From NCBI RefSeq assembly GCF_020921035.1, contig NC_063156.1, positions 26,212,283 through 26,276,282 on the forward strand: a stretch of DNA of 64,000 bases, given 5' to 3'. This stretch comes from Rhodamnia argentea (lineage: Eukaryota; Streptophyta; Magnoliopsida; Myrtales; Myrtaceae). The position numbers and the translations under genes are program-made. Positions 35,722 to 47,582 of the stretch are shown piece by piece. Within the stretch, counting starts at the first letter, position 1; the number at the start of each line of letters is the position of its first letter. The notes below the pieces were generated by a model. The model searched no databases. It saw only the letters and a list, made by a program, of their open reading frames with translations, and was not told where the DNA came from.

Positions 35722-37117
35722 GGCTTTGTTTGTTTCATGAAAAAGGTTTTTCTAGAATTCATTTTCCACAATTTCTAGCGTTTGGGGGTGAAAAATACGT
35801 GGCCAAAGAAAATGTTTTCCGGTCAATAAAAAATTTCCTTCTAAACTGGCGAAAAGGATTTCCATTTCTGAAAAACGAAAATCATTTTCCGGTCTTTTTC
35901 GTAACCTCTCCTATCACCCTCGCGTCTTCTCTTCTTTTTGCCCTCTTCCTCAAGCGTTGTCTCCTCCTTTTTCCAGAGCAGCGATCGATTTGACTCTTTC
36001 GCCCCCTCTTTGGTGGAACCGAGCTCCGTCACCGGTCCCTTCCGCCTCTTAAATTTCTATTTTTCGTCGCTAAATTTTGCGACACCGAATTAGCCACGAA
36101 TTTTTTTTCGTTGCAATTTTCGTCGCAAAATCGATTAGCCACGAATTTTGCCAAAATGTTCGTGGCAAATTCCGTAGCTAAAACCTTGTTTTTTTGTAGT
36201 GCTTCTTCTTGGCGTCGGAGCTTGAGGTCCGGTTGCCTCTCACTATCATCTCGTGGCTTTTCTCCATCGAAGTCGGAAATTTCATAGCATGAAGCAAAAC
36301 GATCTTGAGTGCGATTGTTGTGCATCTTTCTGTTCGTAACTGTATCGATTGACCAGAGCAACTTAGTGAATTGAAGTCAGCGCTAGAGATTGTAGCAGCG
36401 AAGATGAGCCTTAAACTCGGTAGGGTCATCCTCTATCTCTATCTTAGTAAATTCGTCGTAGGAGCAAAGCGACTGTTCAACGAATTGTGCGAGAGAAAAG
36501 GAAATTGCTGTTCACCATCTATGATAGACTGACACGCTTACACCAGCATGCACAGAGGACGCTAGCAGAGGGAGAACTCTCCCTTTCACTGTTTCATCAT
36601 TTTAGGTATCATTAGGGGCAAAGGAAGAGGGGTAGACGCAAGTTTGTTCATTGTAGAGTTCTCCCACCGTTGTTCTCCATTCGGCCATCATCATCGAAGC
36701 TCCTGATGCACAACACTCCCTCCAGTGAATTGGAACAGAGAAGGAAATTGGCATGTGTATCATAAGCTACATGGTGATTAAATTCTGTCAAGAGTGACGG
36801 TACGTGAAGCCTAAGAGATGGTTTCTATCATGAATTATGGGCAACATGATGTTAAATTTAGCAAGCGAATGAGCGTACTAATGTCTTTCTTCGTTTTCGT
36901 AAGGAATTGATATGACTGTGCATGTGAACTCAAAGGCATGGATATAACTAATGTTATTCTCTTGAAAAATGTTTTCCTTACCAAACGATAGAAAATATTT
37001 TCCTTATCTTTTTTAGATTTCAGCCAAATAACGAAAAATACAGTCATTTTTCTGAAAAATGACTTTTTGAAAAATATTTTTCAGAAACGCGACATTTTCC
37101 GCGAAACAAACGGAGCC
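35722..37117. mobile_element. Larger PIF/Harbinger-like element with nested CACTA end
   Basis: The left end GGCTTTGTTTGTTTCATGAA and the right end (reverse complement GGCTCCGTTTGTTTCGCGGA) are inverted repeats flanked by TAA at 35719-35721 and 37118-37120. GAAAATATTTT occurs near both ends, as in the copy at 27353. At 1.4 kb it is longer than that copy because it holds foreign sequence, including the CACTA terminus at 36048-36201. No transposase frame is visible. Confidence 0.75.
36048..36201 (+). repeat. Solo 3' terminus of the same CACTA family
   Basis: This 154-bp piece matches the 3' end of the large CACTA element (54480-54629). It shares GCTAAATTTTGCGAC, an alternating pattern of CGTCGCAAA and GCCACGAATTTT, and a terminus GTTTTTTTGTAGTG. 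No partner 5' CACTAC end is found nearby. CTT follows it, as at 54630-54632. Confidence 0.8.
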
Positions 37118-37639
37118 TAATTTTTGAAAAGATGTTGTCGGTCAAGATGTAAGAAAGGCTTTCACTTGAAGAAAAACAATGTCTTTTTGCCAACCATATT
37201 CTCTGTGAATATCTATACAATATTATTTCTCGTGATCCCACCCACCACTTTGATATTTCAAGTCATATATTTGATTACACGACCTTTTAAAGTTCTTCAT
37301 TTTTTGACTCCACGTGATTACTAACCTTGATGATAGAAAAAATAGGGAATTTTTCTTCAAACCACTTTTCTAACATTGTTATGTAACCATTCTTCGTGCC
37401 ACCAACAAACTTTTATTTCTCTCGCAGCTAGTTCTTTCAAGACCATTTAGAAGTGCATTTTGGACACGCATGAGGAACATTATAATGTAGGGTCATCTTT
37501 GCAACATTATAATGCTAAAAATTTCTCTGCGTAGAAAACATGAATGGCCTTCTTGTATAGCAGAATAAGGAAGGAGCAAAAAGAACTACTCACTTCACGT
37601 TGCTTGAAGAGTTTCGAGCCCCACGCAGCACAAATCGAT

Positions 37640-37903
37640 CGCATTTAGATGAGTAGAAAGCTTAAAACCTCACAAGGTTAAGCATTTTAAACAATCTGAC
37701 TAGGAAAATGTTGCCCAAATTAATCAAAATTTTGATTGGGCATAACTTTTTCATTCGATATTCCAATGACTCGATTTTTGCATCTACGAAAAGACCTTAA
37801 GCAATTACTTACGAAATGTGGTCTGAACTAATGAAAAATAAAAATGTCGAGATCACGAATTTTCATATCGACATTTTCATATAGACAAAAAAAAAACGGT
37901 CAG
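37640..37903. repeat. Dispersed direct repeat, copy 1 of 3
   Basis: About 260 bp sharing CATAACTTTTTCATTCGA, GACTCGATTTTTGCATCTA and AATGTCGAGAT in the same order and orientation with copies at 38831-39127 and 39560-39858. Non-coding. The unit may belong to a long, decayed retroelement. Confidence 0.75.
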
Positions 37904-38234
37904 GTGAATGTCGCTTGGCAAGACCCTTTGACGCAAGACCCTCTAATGAATGTTGTCACTCTGCATGGCGAATGTTGTCGCCCCACAAAACCCTACGGCG
38001 ATTTTTTAGCATCTTGCCCCGTATAGCTAATTGGTAATTTGGTACCGATAAGTTATAAGATTAGATACGAGGGTTGTTGCTTGATACTCATAGCTTGAGT
38101 CCAAGCCGAATTCCCTTCAGATTTGGAGTATATTCAGAACCGTACTACATGATATATCTTCCATAAATAATCCACACATTGAGAGAAGGCTCTAGTTTAG
38201 GATATTATTATTATTGAAAGAGAGGAAAGAATTT

Positions 38235-38324
38235 CGTCGCTCCGCGAAACCCTCTGGCGAATAACGTCGCTTTGCAACACCCTGCCGGCGAATGTTGTCG
38301 CCCCGTACGACCCTCCGCAGGGGC
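38235..38324. repeat. Minisatellite, three 30-bp units
   Basis: Units begin at 38235, 38265 and 38295. Each has CGTCGC or TGTCGC, then a variable GC-rich part, then ACCCT and GGCGAAT-type sequence. A related pair of partial units lies at about 37958-38005. It is GC-rich in an otherwise AT-rich stretch, which suggests an origin from a coding or captured sequence. Confidence 0.6.
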
Positions 38325-38400
38325 AAGACCCCCTGGCGCAAGACCCTCCTCTGCATCATCCGGACCCTCAGCAACCGGCTCCTCAAGCATCATGAATTCG

Positions 38401-38735
38401 CGTGACCAACGCTAGAGAGAAGCTTGCATCATGTCTCTTGCAGGCTATGGCTCTCGGAGAGATGTTGGGTGATCTTGGACCTGAATTGAAGAATTGTGCT
38501 TTAGTTCAAGATGTGGTGTGTGCAACCAAGAGGCACAAGCCTGACAAGATGTACATTATGCAATCCTTGTGAGGAAATTTGCGGGGAGAACTGAAAGAGC
38601 TAGAGAGGTAGTGATGCGCAAAGATTTTCGTGCTCACATAAGGCTGGCCAACGCTTTACGCGATCATGTAACGAACAATTGCAAGATTTTGATTGTCGGC
38701 AATCCCGCAAGAATTATTGATTGTGCATAACGAAT
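38401..38735 (+). pseudogene. Unidentified coding-like fragment, possibly malate dehydrogenase-like at its end
   Basis: The composition and a 57-codon open frame (VTNAREKLASCLLQAMALGE at its start) look coding-derived, but a stop and a shift interrupt it near 38569. After the shift, the translation MRKDF, then LANALRDHV, then NCKILIVGNPA, resembles the NAD-binding region of cytosolic malate dehydrogenase, where NCKVLVVGNPANTN is typical. The first half does not match that enzyme as I know it. The identity is weak. Confidence 0.3.
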
Positions 38736-38830
38736 TGGCTTTTAAGCTCGTACTTGCTTCTTGGTTTGTTTATATTCCGCCCTGAGTAGGCCTACTATGT
38801 GAGTTCCCACAATTTCGTGTATGAAACTCC

Positions 38831-39127
38831 AATCGCCTTAGATTAGATGAATAGAAACCTCCAAATCTTCGAAGTCCAAACATTTTAAACAATCTGATTA
38901 GGAAATTTTTTAAAATTACCCAAATTAGGCCACATTTTGATTGTGCATAACTTTTTCATTCGAGTTCCCGTTGACTCGATTTTTGCATCTACCAACAGCC
39001 CTTACCCAATTATTTAAAAAATGCGGTTCGCATTAAAAAGAATTCTAAAATGTCGAGATTGCGAATTTTTCATATCGAACAGAAAGGATGGTCATGATAT
39101 ATTTATTTTTTGAAAATCCAATTGAAC
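38831..39127. repeat. Dispersed direct repeat, copy 2 of 3
   Basis: Shares the phrases of copy 1, plus AACAATCTGATTAGGAAA and CCCTTACCCAATTATTTAA with copy 3, and a 3' extension ending TTTGAAAATCCAAT. Copy 2 is nearer to copy 3 than to copy 1. Confidence 0.75.
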
Positions 39128-39559
39128 CTTTACTTTAATGATTAGAAAACACTAAACTGCACGAGATCAAGTATTTCAAATCATTTAATTGAACATTTTT
39201 TATTATATTAGAAATGTAATTGTTAATCGTAAATTTTATTTGTCCTCTCAAGCAACCAAGAAACAGCCCTTCAAAAGAACAGTCACACATGAATGTTTCT
39301 TTTTTCATTTCATGATTCAAACATATACAGTAACATATTTTTTTAGTGCAAAAAACCTAATTACAGAAAATGAGAAAATTTAGTGCACAAAATATTTTCT
39401 CCAACACGAAAATTTGTAATAAAAAAACCTAATTACAAAAAACCTAATTGCCCATTTTGTCGTAACGGGAGCCTTATCTATTTCCATCCACACAGTATGG
39501 TGAGAAAACTTGATGCCTGGTTTCAATGCACGAATATGGTACTTTGTTCCGTAAAACTT

Positions 39560-39858
39560 CGATCGCCGTGATTGAAACCTTGTAAGGTCAAACATTTTTA
39601 ACAATCTGATTAGGAAAATTTTTGAAAAAAAAAATCTATATATTTTTTTACCCAAATTAGACCAAATTTTGATTGGACATAACTTTTTCATTCGATATTC
39701 TGTTGACTCAATTTTTGCATTTATGAAAAGCCCTTACCCAATTATTTAAAAAATGTGGTTTGAATTGGTAAAAAAATAAATGTCGAGATCATGACTTTTC
39801 AAATTGAAACCAAAGGACGGCCATCATATTTTTTTTTTTGAAAATCCAATCTCCGTGA
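39560..39858. repeat. Dispersed direct repeat, copy 3 of 3
   Basis: Same orientation as copies 1 and 2, with the same order of shared phrases and the same 3' extension as copy 2. It lies about 0.6 kb before the CACTA element. The sequence between copies 2 and 3 is AT-rich and without a recognised gene. Confidence 0.75.
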
Positions 39859-40495
39859 TTGACCCTATAATTTGAATGATTTTCACTATAAAACTAGTCA
39901 CATGGTCTTTTTTCCCCGGTAATAAAAAATTCAGTGAGATTTCGTGAAACTAAAGTTTTAAGCTGTTAGACGAAAACGTTATTCAAAATAGTTAAATATT
40001 TCACTCTCATGCGTAAGCTGGACTTTAGTATAAGCTTAAAGCAAATTTCCTGTTTTATACCATGTTAGAAAATCCTAAGGGTGAGCACGGTTCCAAAGTA
40101 GAACCGGAAAACCGAACTGGTGATTCTCGGTTCGATTCCAGGGTCCGGTTCTTGATTCCCAATTTTTAGGAACCTACGATAGAAAAATCCGAGGAAAAAA
40201 CCCTAAAGAAGCGATAGATACAAACTTCACGAAATTGGGCAAAACTGGCCAAGGGTCTGGGCCGCTCCGCTTCAGTGAACAACGGAAAAGAAGCTCGCGA
40301 TTTTTCATCGTGACTACTCCAGAAATGTGTTCGTCTTTACTTTGATCCTCTTCGAGAGCGACTCTCTCTTTGCTTCTCTCTCCATCATCCTCATCCACTC
40401 ATCATCAGATCAGAGAGAGAAGAGGCGCTTGCGATTTTTCATCGCTACTAACCTATAAGAACTCGCTCTCATCAGTGATTCGGTTCGATTTCTTG
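39859..40495. other. Left flank of the CACTA element
   Basis: No gene recognised. A stretch from about 40080 (GGGTGAGCACGGTTC, then repeated GGTTC and CCGGTTC) resembles the start of a common plant hAT-type MITE, with no right end found. Confidence 0.4.
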
Positions 40496-40516
40496 CTTCA
40501 CTACAAAAATACACGG

Positions 40517-41545
40517 ATTTAGTCACGAAAAATTTGCGACAAAAACAATTTGTCGCTAATTTCCGACGAAAATAATGACAAAAATAAGATTCGTCGCTAT
40601 TTGCGACGAAATTAGCGATGAAAAATGTCGTCGCTAATTAGCGACGAATATAGCGACGGAAAAAATTTCGTCACTAATTTGCGACGAAAATGGCCACAAT
40701 ATATTTTTTGTCGCTAATTTGTAACGAAAATAGCCACAAAAAATATTTCATTGCTAATTTGCAACGAAAATAGCCACGAAAAATATTTCGTCGCACGTTA
40801 GCGACAAAAAGGGCCATGAAAATATTATTCGTCACTATATTTTGACTGAAAATAGGACTCGTCGCTAATTAGCGACATAAGGCCAAGGTTCGTCGCTAAT
40901 TAGAGACGAACGTCTTTTTTCATCGCAAATTCTTTTCTTAAAATCTAGCGACGAAAATCAAGTTTCGTCACTAATTAGCCAACTATTATTTTGTCACAAA
41001 ATTAGATTTAGCCACGAAATATTTGCGATGGAAATTATTCGTCACTAATTTGCGACGAAATTAGCGACGAAAAATAATTCGTGGCTAATTGGCGACGACA
41101 ATAGCCATGGAAAAAAATTTGTCCCTAATTTGCGACGAAAATTATTTTTGTCGCAAATTAGCGACTAAATATATTTCGTCACTAAACTCGACCAATGCCT
41201 CTAACATCGCAAATTTAGCGACAATTGGCTTTACGTCGCTAATTTAGTGACGAAATATAATTTCGTCGCTAAATTTTGCTTACTTTATTAATGATGAAAC
41301 CATTTTGCGTCGCTAAATTAGCGACGATAATAAATATTTGTCGCTAATTAGCGAGGAAAAATAGTTTGTCGCTTATTTCGTCGCTAATTAGCGACAAATA
41401 TTTATTGTCGTCGCTAATTTAGCAACGCAAAATATTTCGTCCCTAAAGTTCGTCGCTAAAGCCACCGACAGTTTTATATCGTTGATTTCAAATTTCGTCG
41501 GTACATTCGTCGCTAAATTCATACAAGATATTTTGTCGCTAATCT
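40517..41545. repeat. 5' subterminal repeat array of the CACTA element
   Basis: Dozens of copies of GCGACGAA or its complement TTCGTCGC, often joined as TTCGTCGCTAATTAGCGACG, with variable spacing. In En/Spm such subterminal motifs are the binding sites of the TNPA protein. The role here is inferred from that. Confidence 0.85.
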
Positions 41546-41701
41546 GTGGTGAGTAAAATTTCGCTCTTTATAATGACATTACCTTCTCTCTCCGCACTCT
41601 TCTCTTTCGCCCACTCTCTTCTCTCCTCTCTTCGCCCTTCTCTTGTGCCTTATGTCTTCTCTCCTTTCTATTCTTATTTGTGCCTTATGGTAATTTATTT
41701 C

Positions 41702-41900
41702 ACTATTTTCTTCTATCAATTGCCACAAGCTTCATGAATCTTAAGTAATTTCTATTTTTTTAGGTACGTATCCATTTGAAGGTCTCGCCAAGTGAACCTT
41801 GCATTTTTTATCAAATTGACCACTTCTGCTACAAAAAGTTCAATCGGATGCTTCGGTAAGTCTTCTTGACATTGTAATTTGTTTTTTTCAATTTCAAAGT
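41702..41900 (+). repeat. Transposase leader segment, copy 1
   Basis: About 200 bp parallel to 42371-42577: TTGCCACAAGCTTCATGAATCTTA, then an acceptor-like TTTAGGTA, ATTTGAAGGTCTC, and a donor-like GGTAAGTCTTCTTGA. The segment looks like a 5' leader exon with flanking introns. Confidence 0.75.
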
Positions 41901-42036
41901 AAAATTGAGCACATGGATTGAAATAAGTTATGGTGTCTCTGTAAAAAAGTGTAGTAATGCACAATTAGTGACAATATTTGTAAGATTATTCCGTTGGATT
42001 ATTCATATAGGGTTGCGGTGAATTGAGGAGATCCGT

Positions 42037-42350
42037 TGAATTAGTGACGAAAAAAATACGTTCGTCACTAATTAGCGACGAAAATTTTTTTCGTCACTAA
42101 TTAGTGACGAATTTTAAATTTCGTCGCTAATTTTTAGTGACGAATTTTAAATTTCGTCTCTAATTTTTAGTGATGAACGTTAAATTTCGTCACTAATTAG
42201 TGATGAACGTTAAATTTCGTCACTAATTAGTGACGAACTTTAAATTTCATCACTAATTAGTGACGAAATTTAATAGTGACGAAATTTAAAGTTCGTCACT
42301 AATTAGTGACGAAATTTAACGACGAAAGTATTTTTTTCGTCGGTAATTAG
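42037..42350. repeat. Second array: tightly spaced palindromic TTCGTCACTAATTAGTGACGAA units
   Basis: Here the motif is GTGACGAA rather than GCGACGAA. Units follow one another with short AT spacers (TTTAAA), giving a long self-complementary stretch. The changed core base sets it apart from the arrays at 40517 and 46640. Confidence 0.85.
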
Positions 42351-42370
42351 AATAAATTCTTATTTTTTTC

Positions 42371-42577
42371 ACCATTTTCTTCTATGAATTGCCATAAGCT
42401 TCATGAATCTTATGTAATTTTTCTTTCTTTAAGGTAAATGTCTATTTGAAGGTCTCCAATCCAAGTAACCATTGCAATTCTCATCAAATTGACCGCTTTG
42501 TGCTATAAATATTTCAGTCAAATACTTGGGTAAGTCTTCTTGATATGATATTTTTTTTTCAATTTCAAAGTAATTAT
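42371..42577 (+). repeat. Transposase leader segment, copy 2
   Basis: Second copy of the leader at 41702-41900. It directly precedes the TNP2-type coding region, so it is probably the original, or at least the functional, position. Confidence 0.7.
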
Positions 42578-42672
42578 TGCGTCACGGATAGAATTTTAAT
42601 TTTTACGATTTTATGGTTTTAATTAAGAATATTAACTAGTAGATATGGTTTTTTAATATTTATACGGACACA

Positions 42673-45600
42673 ATGCAAAGAGCCGGGGCTTGGATGTATA
42701 ATAAGAACTTACCCGGACGACGAGGATTGGTGATGAGTTTCGACTTGGGTTGGAACAGTTTTTGGAATTTGCTAGTAGTAAATTTGAGTTTATGGATGGA
42801 AATAAATTAAGGTGTCCGGTAAAAGGTGCGGAATAGTAAATTTCATGTGTGTGACAAAGTTAGAGAACATCTTTGTAGATTTGGGTTTACTACGAACTAT
42901 TATAATTGGACTTGCCATGGTGAACCATTTATATTCGATGAAGAATATCGAAGAAGTGATCAATTTTCAGTTAGGGAAGAATGTAGCTATTATAACCAAT
43001 TGAACCCATATCAGAGGATGGTGATTGATGTAGCTGGTCAGAATTTCATTTCAGAATCGAACCATGCAAGTACTAGTTTTGCTTCTACATCCGAACAAGT
43101 AGGTACTAGCTATACACCACAATTGGAAGAGGCGGGAGTAACAGGTATTGATGAGAATGTGCATAATGAAAATTTTACATCTAATCAGTTCTGGGAAGTC
43201 TTGAAAGCAGCAGATGAACCTTTATGGGCAGGTTGTGATAATCACACTAAGTTATCGGTGACCGCAAGAATATTAAACATCAAGGCAGAGCATAATGTGT
43301 CCGAGAATTGCTTTAACTCTTTTGTTGACGTAATGCGGGAAGCAATGCATCGCGATAACATCATGCTAAGTGATTTTTATGACATGAAGAAGCTAGTGGA
43401 TAACTTAGGTCTTCCAATTGTAAGGATTGATGTATGTAGTAGGGGTTGTATATTATATTGGGCGGATGATGAAAATGCCGAATCTTGCAAATTTCGTGGC
43501 CAACCAAGGTACAAGATTAGCGGGAGGTAGGGTCGTAATAGGAAGCGCAGACCATGCAAGCAATTGTCTTATCCGCCCTTAATCCCCAAACCGCAAAGGC
43601 TTTATGCGTCTCAAGCCACTCCTGAACACATGACTTGGCATGCAAATCATGAAACGAGGAGGGTTCGATGTGTCATCCTTGGATGCGAGGCATGGAAACA
43701 TTTTGATAGAACATACCCCGAGTTTGCGATGGAGCCTCGAAACATCGGGTTAGGTTCGTGTTGATGGATTTGCCCCATTTGGAAAATCGGGAAAAATTAT
43801 TCGTGTTGGCCGTTATCTTAACTCTATACAATCTTCCACCTGGTATGTGTATGAAGACACCTTACATGTTTTTGACATTAATCGTGCCTGGCCCGCAAAA
43901 TCCGAAAAAATTGATAGATGTTTATATGCAACCATTGATTGCGGAGTTACGAACTATGGGATGAAGGTATTCTTACGTATGATGTTTCTACTAATCAAAC
44001 ATTTGTAATGAAGGCTGCACTTCTTTGGACGATAAATGACTTTCCAGCTTATGGGATGTTATCCGGATGGAGTACTGGGATCTTAGGATGTCCGATATGT
44101 ATGGAGAGATCAAAGTCATTGATTAAAACACGGTAAGAAGGCCAGCTATTTTGATTGTCACGGACAATTTTTGCCGATAAATCATATATTCCGAAGGAAT
44201 AAGAAAGAGTTCATCAAGAATAAGATTGAAAGAACATTCCCACCATTGAGGTTGACAGGTGATCAAATTTGGGAGCGAGTGCATCATTTTCCGACCGTTG
44301 TTGAAAACCCCCTTGGCACGACTATTGCGTACGGAAGCACACATAAGTAGACTAAGCATAGCATATTTTGGGATCTACCATATTGGAAGACCCATGTTCT
44401 TCGTCATAATCTTGACGTCATGCACATAGAAAAGAATGTTTTCGACAATATCATACATACCGTGATGAATGTCACTTGGAAAACGAAAGACAATTTGAAT
44501 GTAAGAAAAGATATGAGAGTTATTTGTGATCGGCCAGCACTAGATGTGGATGCAAGCAGCAGGGGACCAAAACCAAAAGCGGTTTACACATTGAACAGGG
44601 AGTATAGACGGGTTGTTTGTCAATGGCTGAAATCTATGCGATTTCCTGATGGATACGCTTCGAACCTCGAGAGATGTGTTGATTTGAATGAATGCAAGTT
44701 AACGGGTTTGAAGAGTCATGATTGCCACATATTTATGGAAAGACTAATTCCAATAGCCTTCAAGGAACTTCTACCAAATTTTGTATGGGGCGCCATCACA
44801 AAGTTAAGTAATTTTCTTCATGATATTTGCTCGACGGTGTTAAAAGCATCACACATGGAGAAGCTGGAGAGAGATATTCCAATCATTCTTTGCAACTTAG
44901 AAATGACACTTCTTCCATCGTTCTTTGATTCAATGGAACATCTCTTAGTTCACTTGCCTTATGAGGCCAAAGTTGCAGGTCCCGTCCAATTTCGCTGGAT
45001 GTATCCATTTGAGAGGTAAAATATTTTTCTTAATAAATTTGAAATTATTTTATCACTTATTATGTTCTGATAAACTTTTTCCAATTGGAACTAGGTTCTT
45101 ATATCATTTGAAGAGAAAAGCGAAGAACAAGGCATGTGTTGAAGCTTCAATTTGTAATGCATATATTGTGGAAGAAGTGACAACATTTGTATCATACTAT
45201 TTTGAGCCGCACGTGCAGTGGAAGAGACGGAGAGCAGGAAGGAATGATGAGGGGCCCATTGCTCCCAATTGCAAATCATTCTCTATTTCCAATTATCTTG
45301 GTCGACCAAGCGGTGCATGTAAGTTTTGTTATTTAACAGACGAAGAATGGCGAGCAGCCCGTACATATATTTTGCTGAACTATCCAGAAGTAGAGCCATA
45401 CTTCGAGTAAGTGTACTTTTGCAAATATATTTATTGTGTGTCAAATATTTGCTAATATATAAATGATATTTGTTAACATGATTTTTCGAACTTCAATGTA
45501 TGGACTACCATCGAATGACTTTCAACGTTTGTGTGATGAAGAATTTGCAGCATGGTTCAAAACATATGTAAGATGCCTATAGACAAAAAGCAAGTTATTA

Positions 45601-46389
45601 ATATTTTGTAAATCGTTATTAAAAAATATTATTGACTTTGCGTGTGTGCATTCGGGTTCATAGTAATCATGATTAAGTCGAAGAACAAGGATTACTATAT
45701 CATCTATCATGAGGTCCACAAAGAAGGGTACGAACTTGGCCAGCATATTTCATAAACGGGTACAATTTTCACACTCGAAAGTATGGAATGGGAAAAACTA
45801 CAATAAATAGTGGTGTGTGTGTTCGATCATCCAATGATGGAAGTGCGAAAGATGATTTTTATGGCTTGTTGGATGAAATCATAGAGATAGAGTACCCTGG
45901 ACCATTAATGAAGGTTGTGTTATTGAAGTGCATGTGGTTCGATCCTATCGGAGGAATGAAGGTGCATACGAAGTTTAATTTGGTTGAAGTAAATCATAAG
46001 AAAAGGTATATGAAATATGAACTGTTTGTCTTGGCACAACAAGCAATTCAAGTATATTATGCATCGTCTCCTAGTTTGAAGCGCGACAAAGCTGATTGAT
46101 GGCTGTATGTAAAACCAAAGCACGAAGAAAAATCGAAGAACACTGGAAGGATATAGCGTATCAACAAGAGGAAGTTTGTAACACCGTTGAAGTTGAGGAA
46201 TACAACATTCCGACTTTACGAGATCCTTGTGGAGCAGTGATAGATGTGGATCCAATTGAAATTCGTGAATCAAATGTAGAATGTGATGAAGAATCTGACT
46301 TCGCGACAGAGGATGAAGATGAAGATGAAGATGAATGTGAAGATGAAGATGGAGATGAAGATGAAGATGAAGATGAAGATGAAGATTAG
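42673..46389 (+). pseudogene. TNP2-type CACTA transposase, decayed
   Basis: Transposase of the En/Spm TNP2 class. From the start come a transposase-associated zinc-finger-like domain (W-MY, PGRRG; a Cys/His region with CPVKG, FHVCDKVREHLCRFGF and WTCHGEP), the TNP2 core (WHANHETRRV, GPQNPKKLIDVYMQPLI, PAYGMLSGWST, LGCPICM, VMHIEKNVFDNI), the following DUF4218-like region (CHIFMERLIPIAF, HLLVHLPYEAKVAGPVQFRW) and a DUF4216-like end (VVLLKCMWFDP, VNHKK), closing with a Glu/Asp run. Frame shifts near 42730, 42826 and 43530, and a stop near 44348, break it. An intron is likely at about 45018-45094. Confidence 0.85.
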
Positions 46390-46639
46390 GATTTCCGACA
46401 CTTTCACTAATAGGACATTCATTGCTCATTTGCAATGACTTTAATTATATTGTTGTTGTTATCGTTATAAATTATTATAGTTATTGTTAAATATGTCTTG
46501 AATTTTATGTATTTAGTCCGGTTCATCATTTGACCCGACATACAAGATATTTTTTAGGTAAATGACCTGATATATTTTTGTGTGGCCCAAAAATGGAGAA
46601 AAATTGAGATTTAGTTCGCGACGCGGAGAGTTGGGCCGA

Positions 46640-47582
46640 TAGGCTAGGCTTTTTTCGTTCCTCACTAATTAGCGATGATATTCATGTTTCGTTGCTAATT
46701 ACATTTAGCGACGAAATTAATTTTTTATCGCAAATGAGCGACATTGAAAATTAGCGACGAACATTGTGCTTCGTAGCTAATTTGCTTATCATTAGCGACG
46801 AAATTCATGTTCTGTCGCTAATTTGCTTCTAATTAGCGACGAAATTGATGTTTGTCGCTAATTGCTTTACCAACGAAATTCATTTTTGTCGCCAACTAGT
46901 GTAATTAGCAACGAAATTAATTTTTCGTCGCAAATGAGCGACATTGAATATTTAGCGACAAACATTGTGTTTCGTAGCTAATTTACTTCTAATTAGCGAC
47001 AACTTCATGTTTTGTCGCTAATTTGCTTCTAATTAGCGCGAAATTGATGTTTCGTCGCTAATTTAGTTTAGCGACGCAATTAATTTTTCGTCGCAAATGA
47101 GCGACTTTGAATATTTAGCGACAAACATTGTGTTTCATAGCTAATTTACTTCTAATTAGCGACGAAATTCTTGTTTTGTCGCTAATTTGCCTCTAATTAG
47201 CATCTAAATTGTTTTTTGTCGCTAATTTAGTTTATCGACGAAATTTATTTTTTGTTTCTAATGGCCAACATTGAATATTTAGCGACGAACATCGTGTTTG
47301 TCGCTAATTTGTTACAGTTGGCCACGAAAGCTTGTTCATCGCTAATTAGCGACGTAAAGATAATTGTGTGCTAATTTTTGTCGCTAATTAGCGACGATAA
47401 ATTAATGTCGTCGCTAATTAGCGACGAAAAATCTTTACGTCGCTAATTTTTTGTTGCTAATTAGCGACGATAAATTAATTTCGTGGCTAATTAGCCACGA
47501 AAAATTAATTTTGTAGCTAATTAGCGACGAAATTAATTTTTCGTCACTAATTAGCCATGAAATTGGTTTTTCGTCGCTAAAC
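46640..47582. repeat. Third, internal GCGACGAA array
   Basis: About 0.9 kb of the same motif as the 5' array, with a higher-order unit containing CAAATGAGCGAC and GACAAACATTGTG repeated three or four times. Such arrays are expected near element ends, so an array between the two transposase genes is unusual. Confidence 0.85.

Noticed and set aside
45920-46435. Minus-strand frame with a long Leu-His alternation
   Set aside because: It is the complement of the GATGAA run encoding the acidic tail of the TNP2-type protein.
46640-47582. CRISPR-like regular repeats
   Set aside because: Spacing is irregular, the motif occurs in both orientations, and the DNA is from a plant; these are CACTA subterminal-type repeats.
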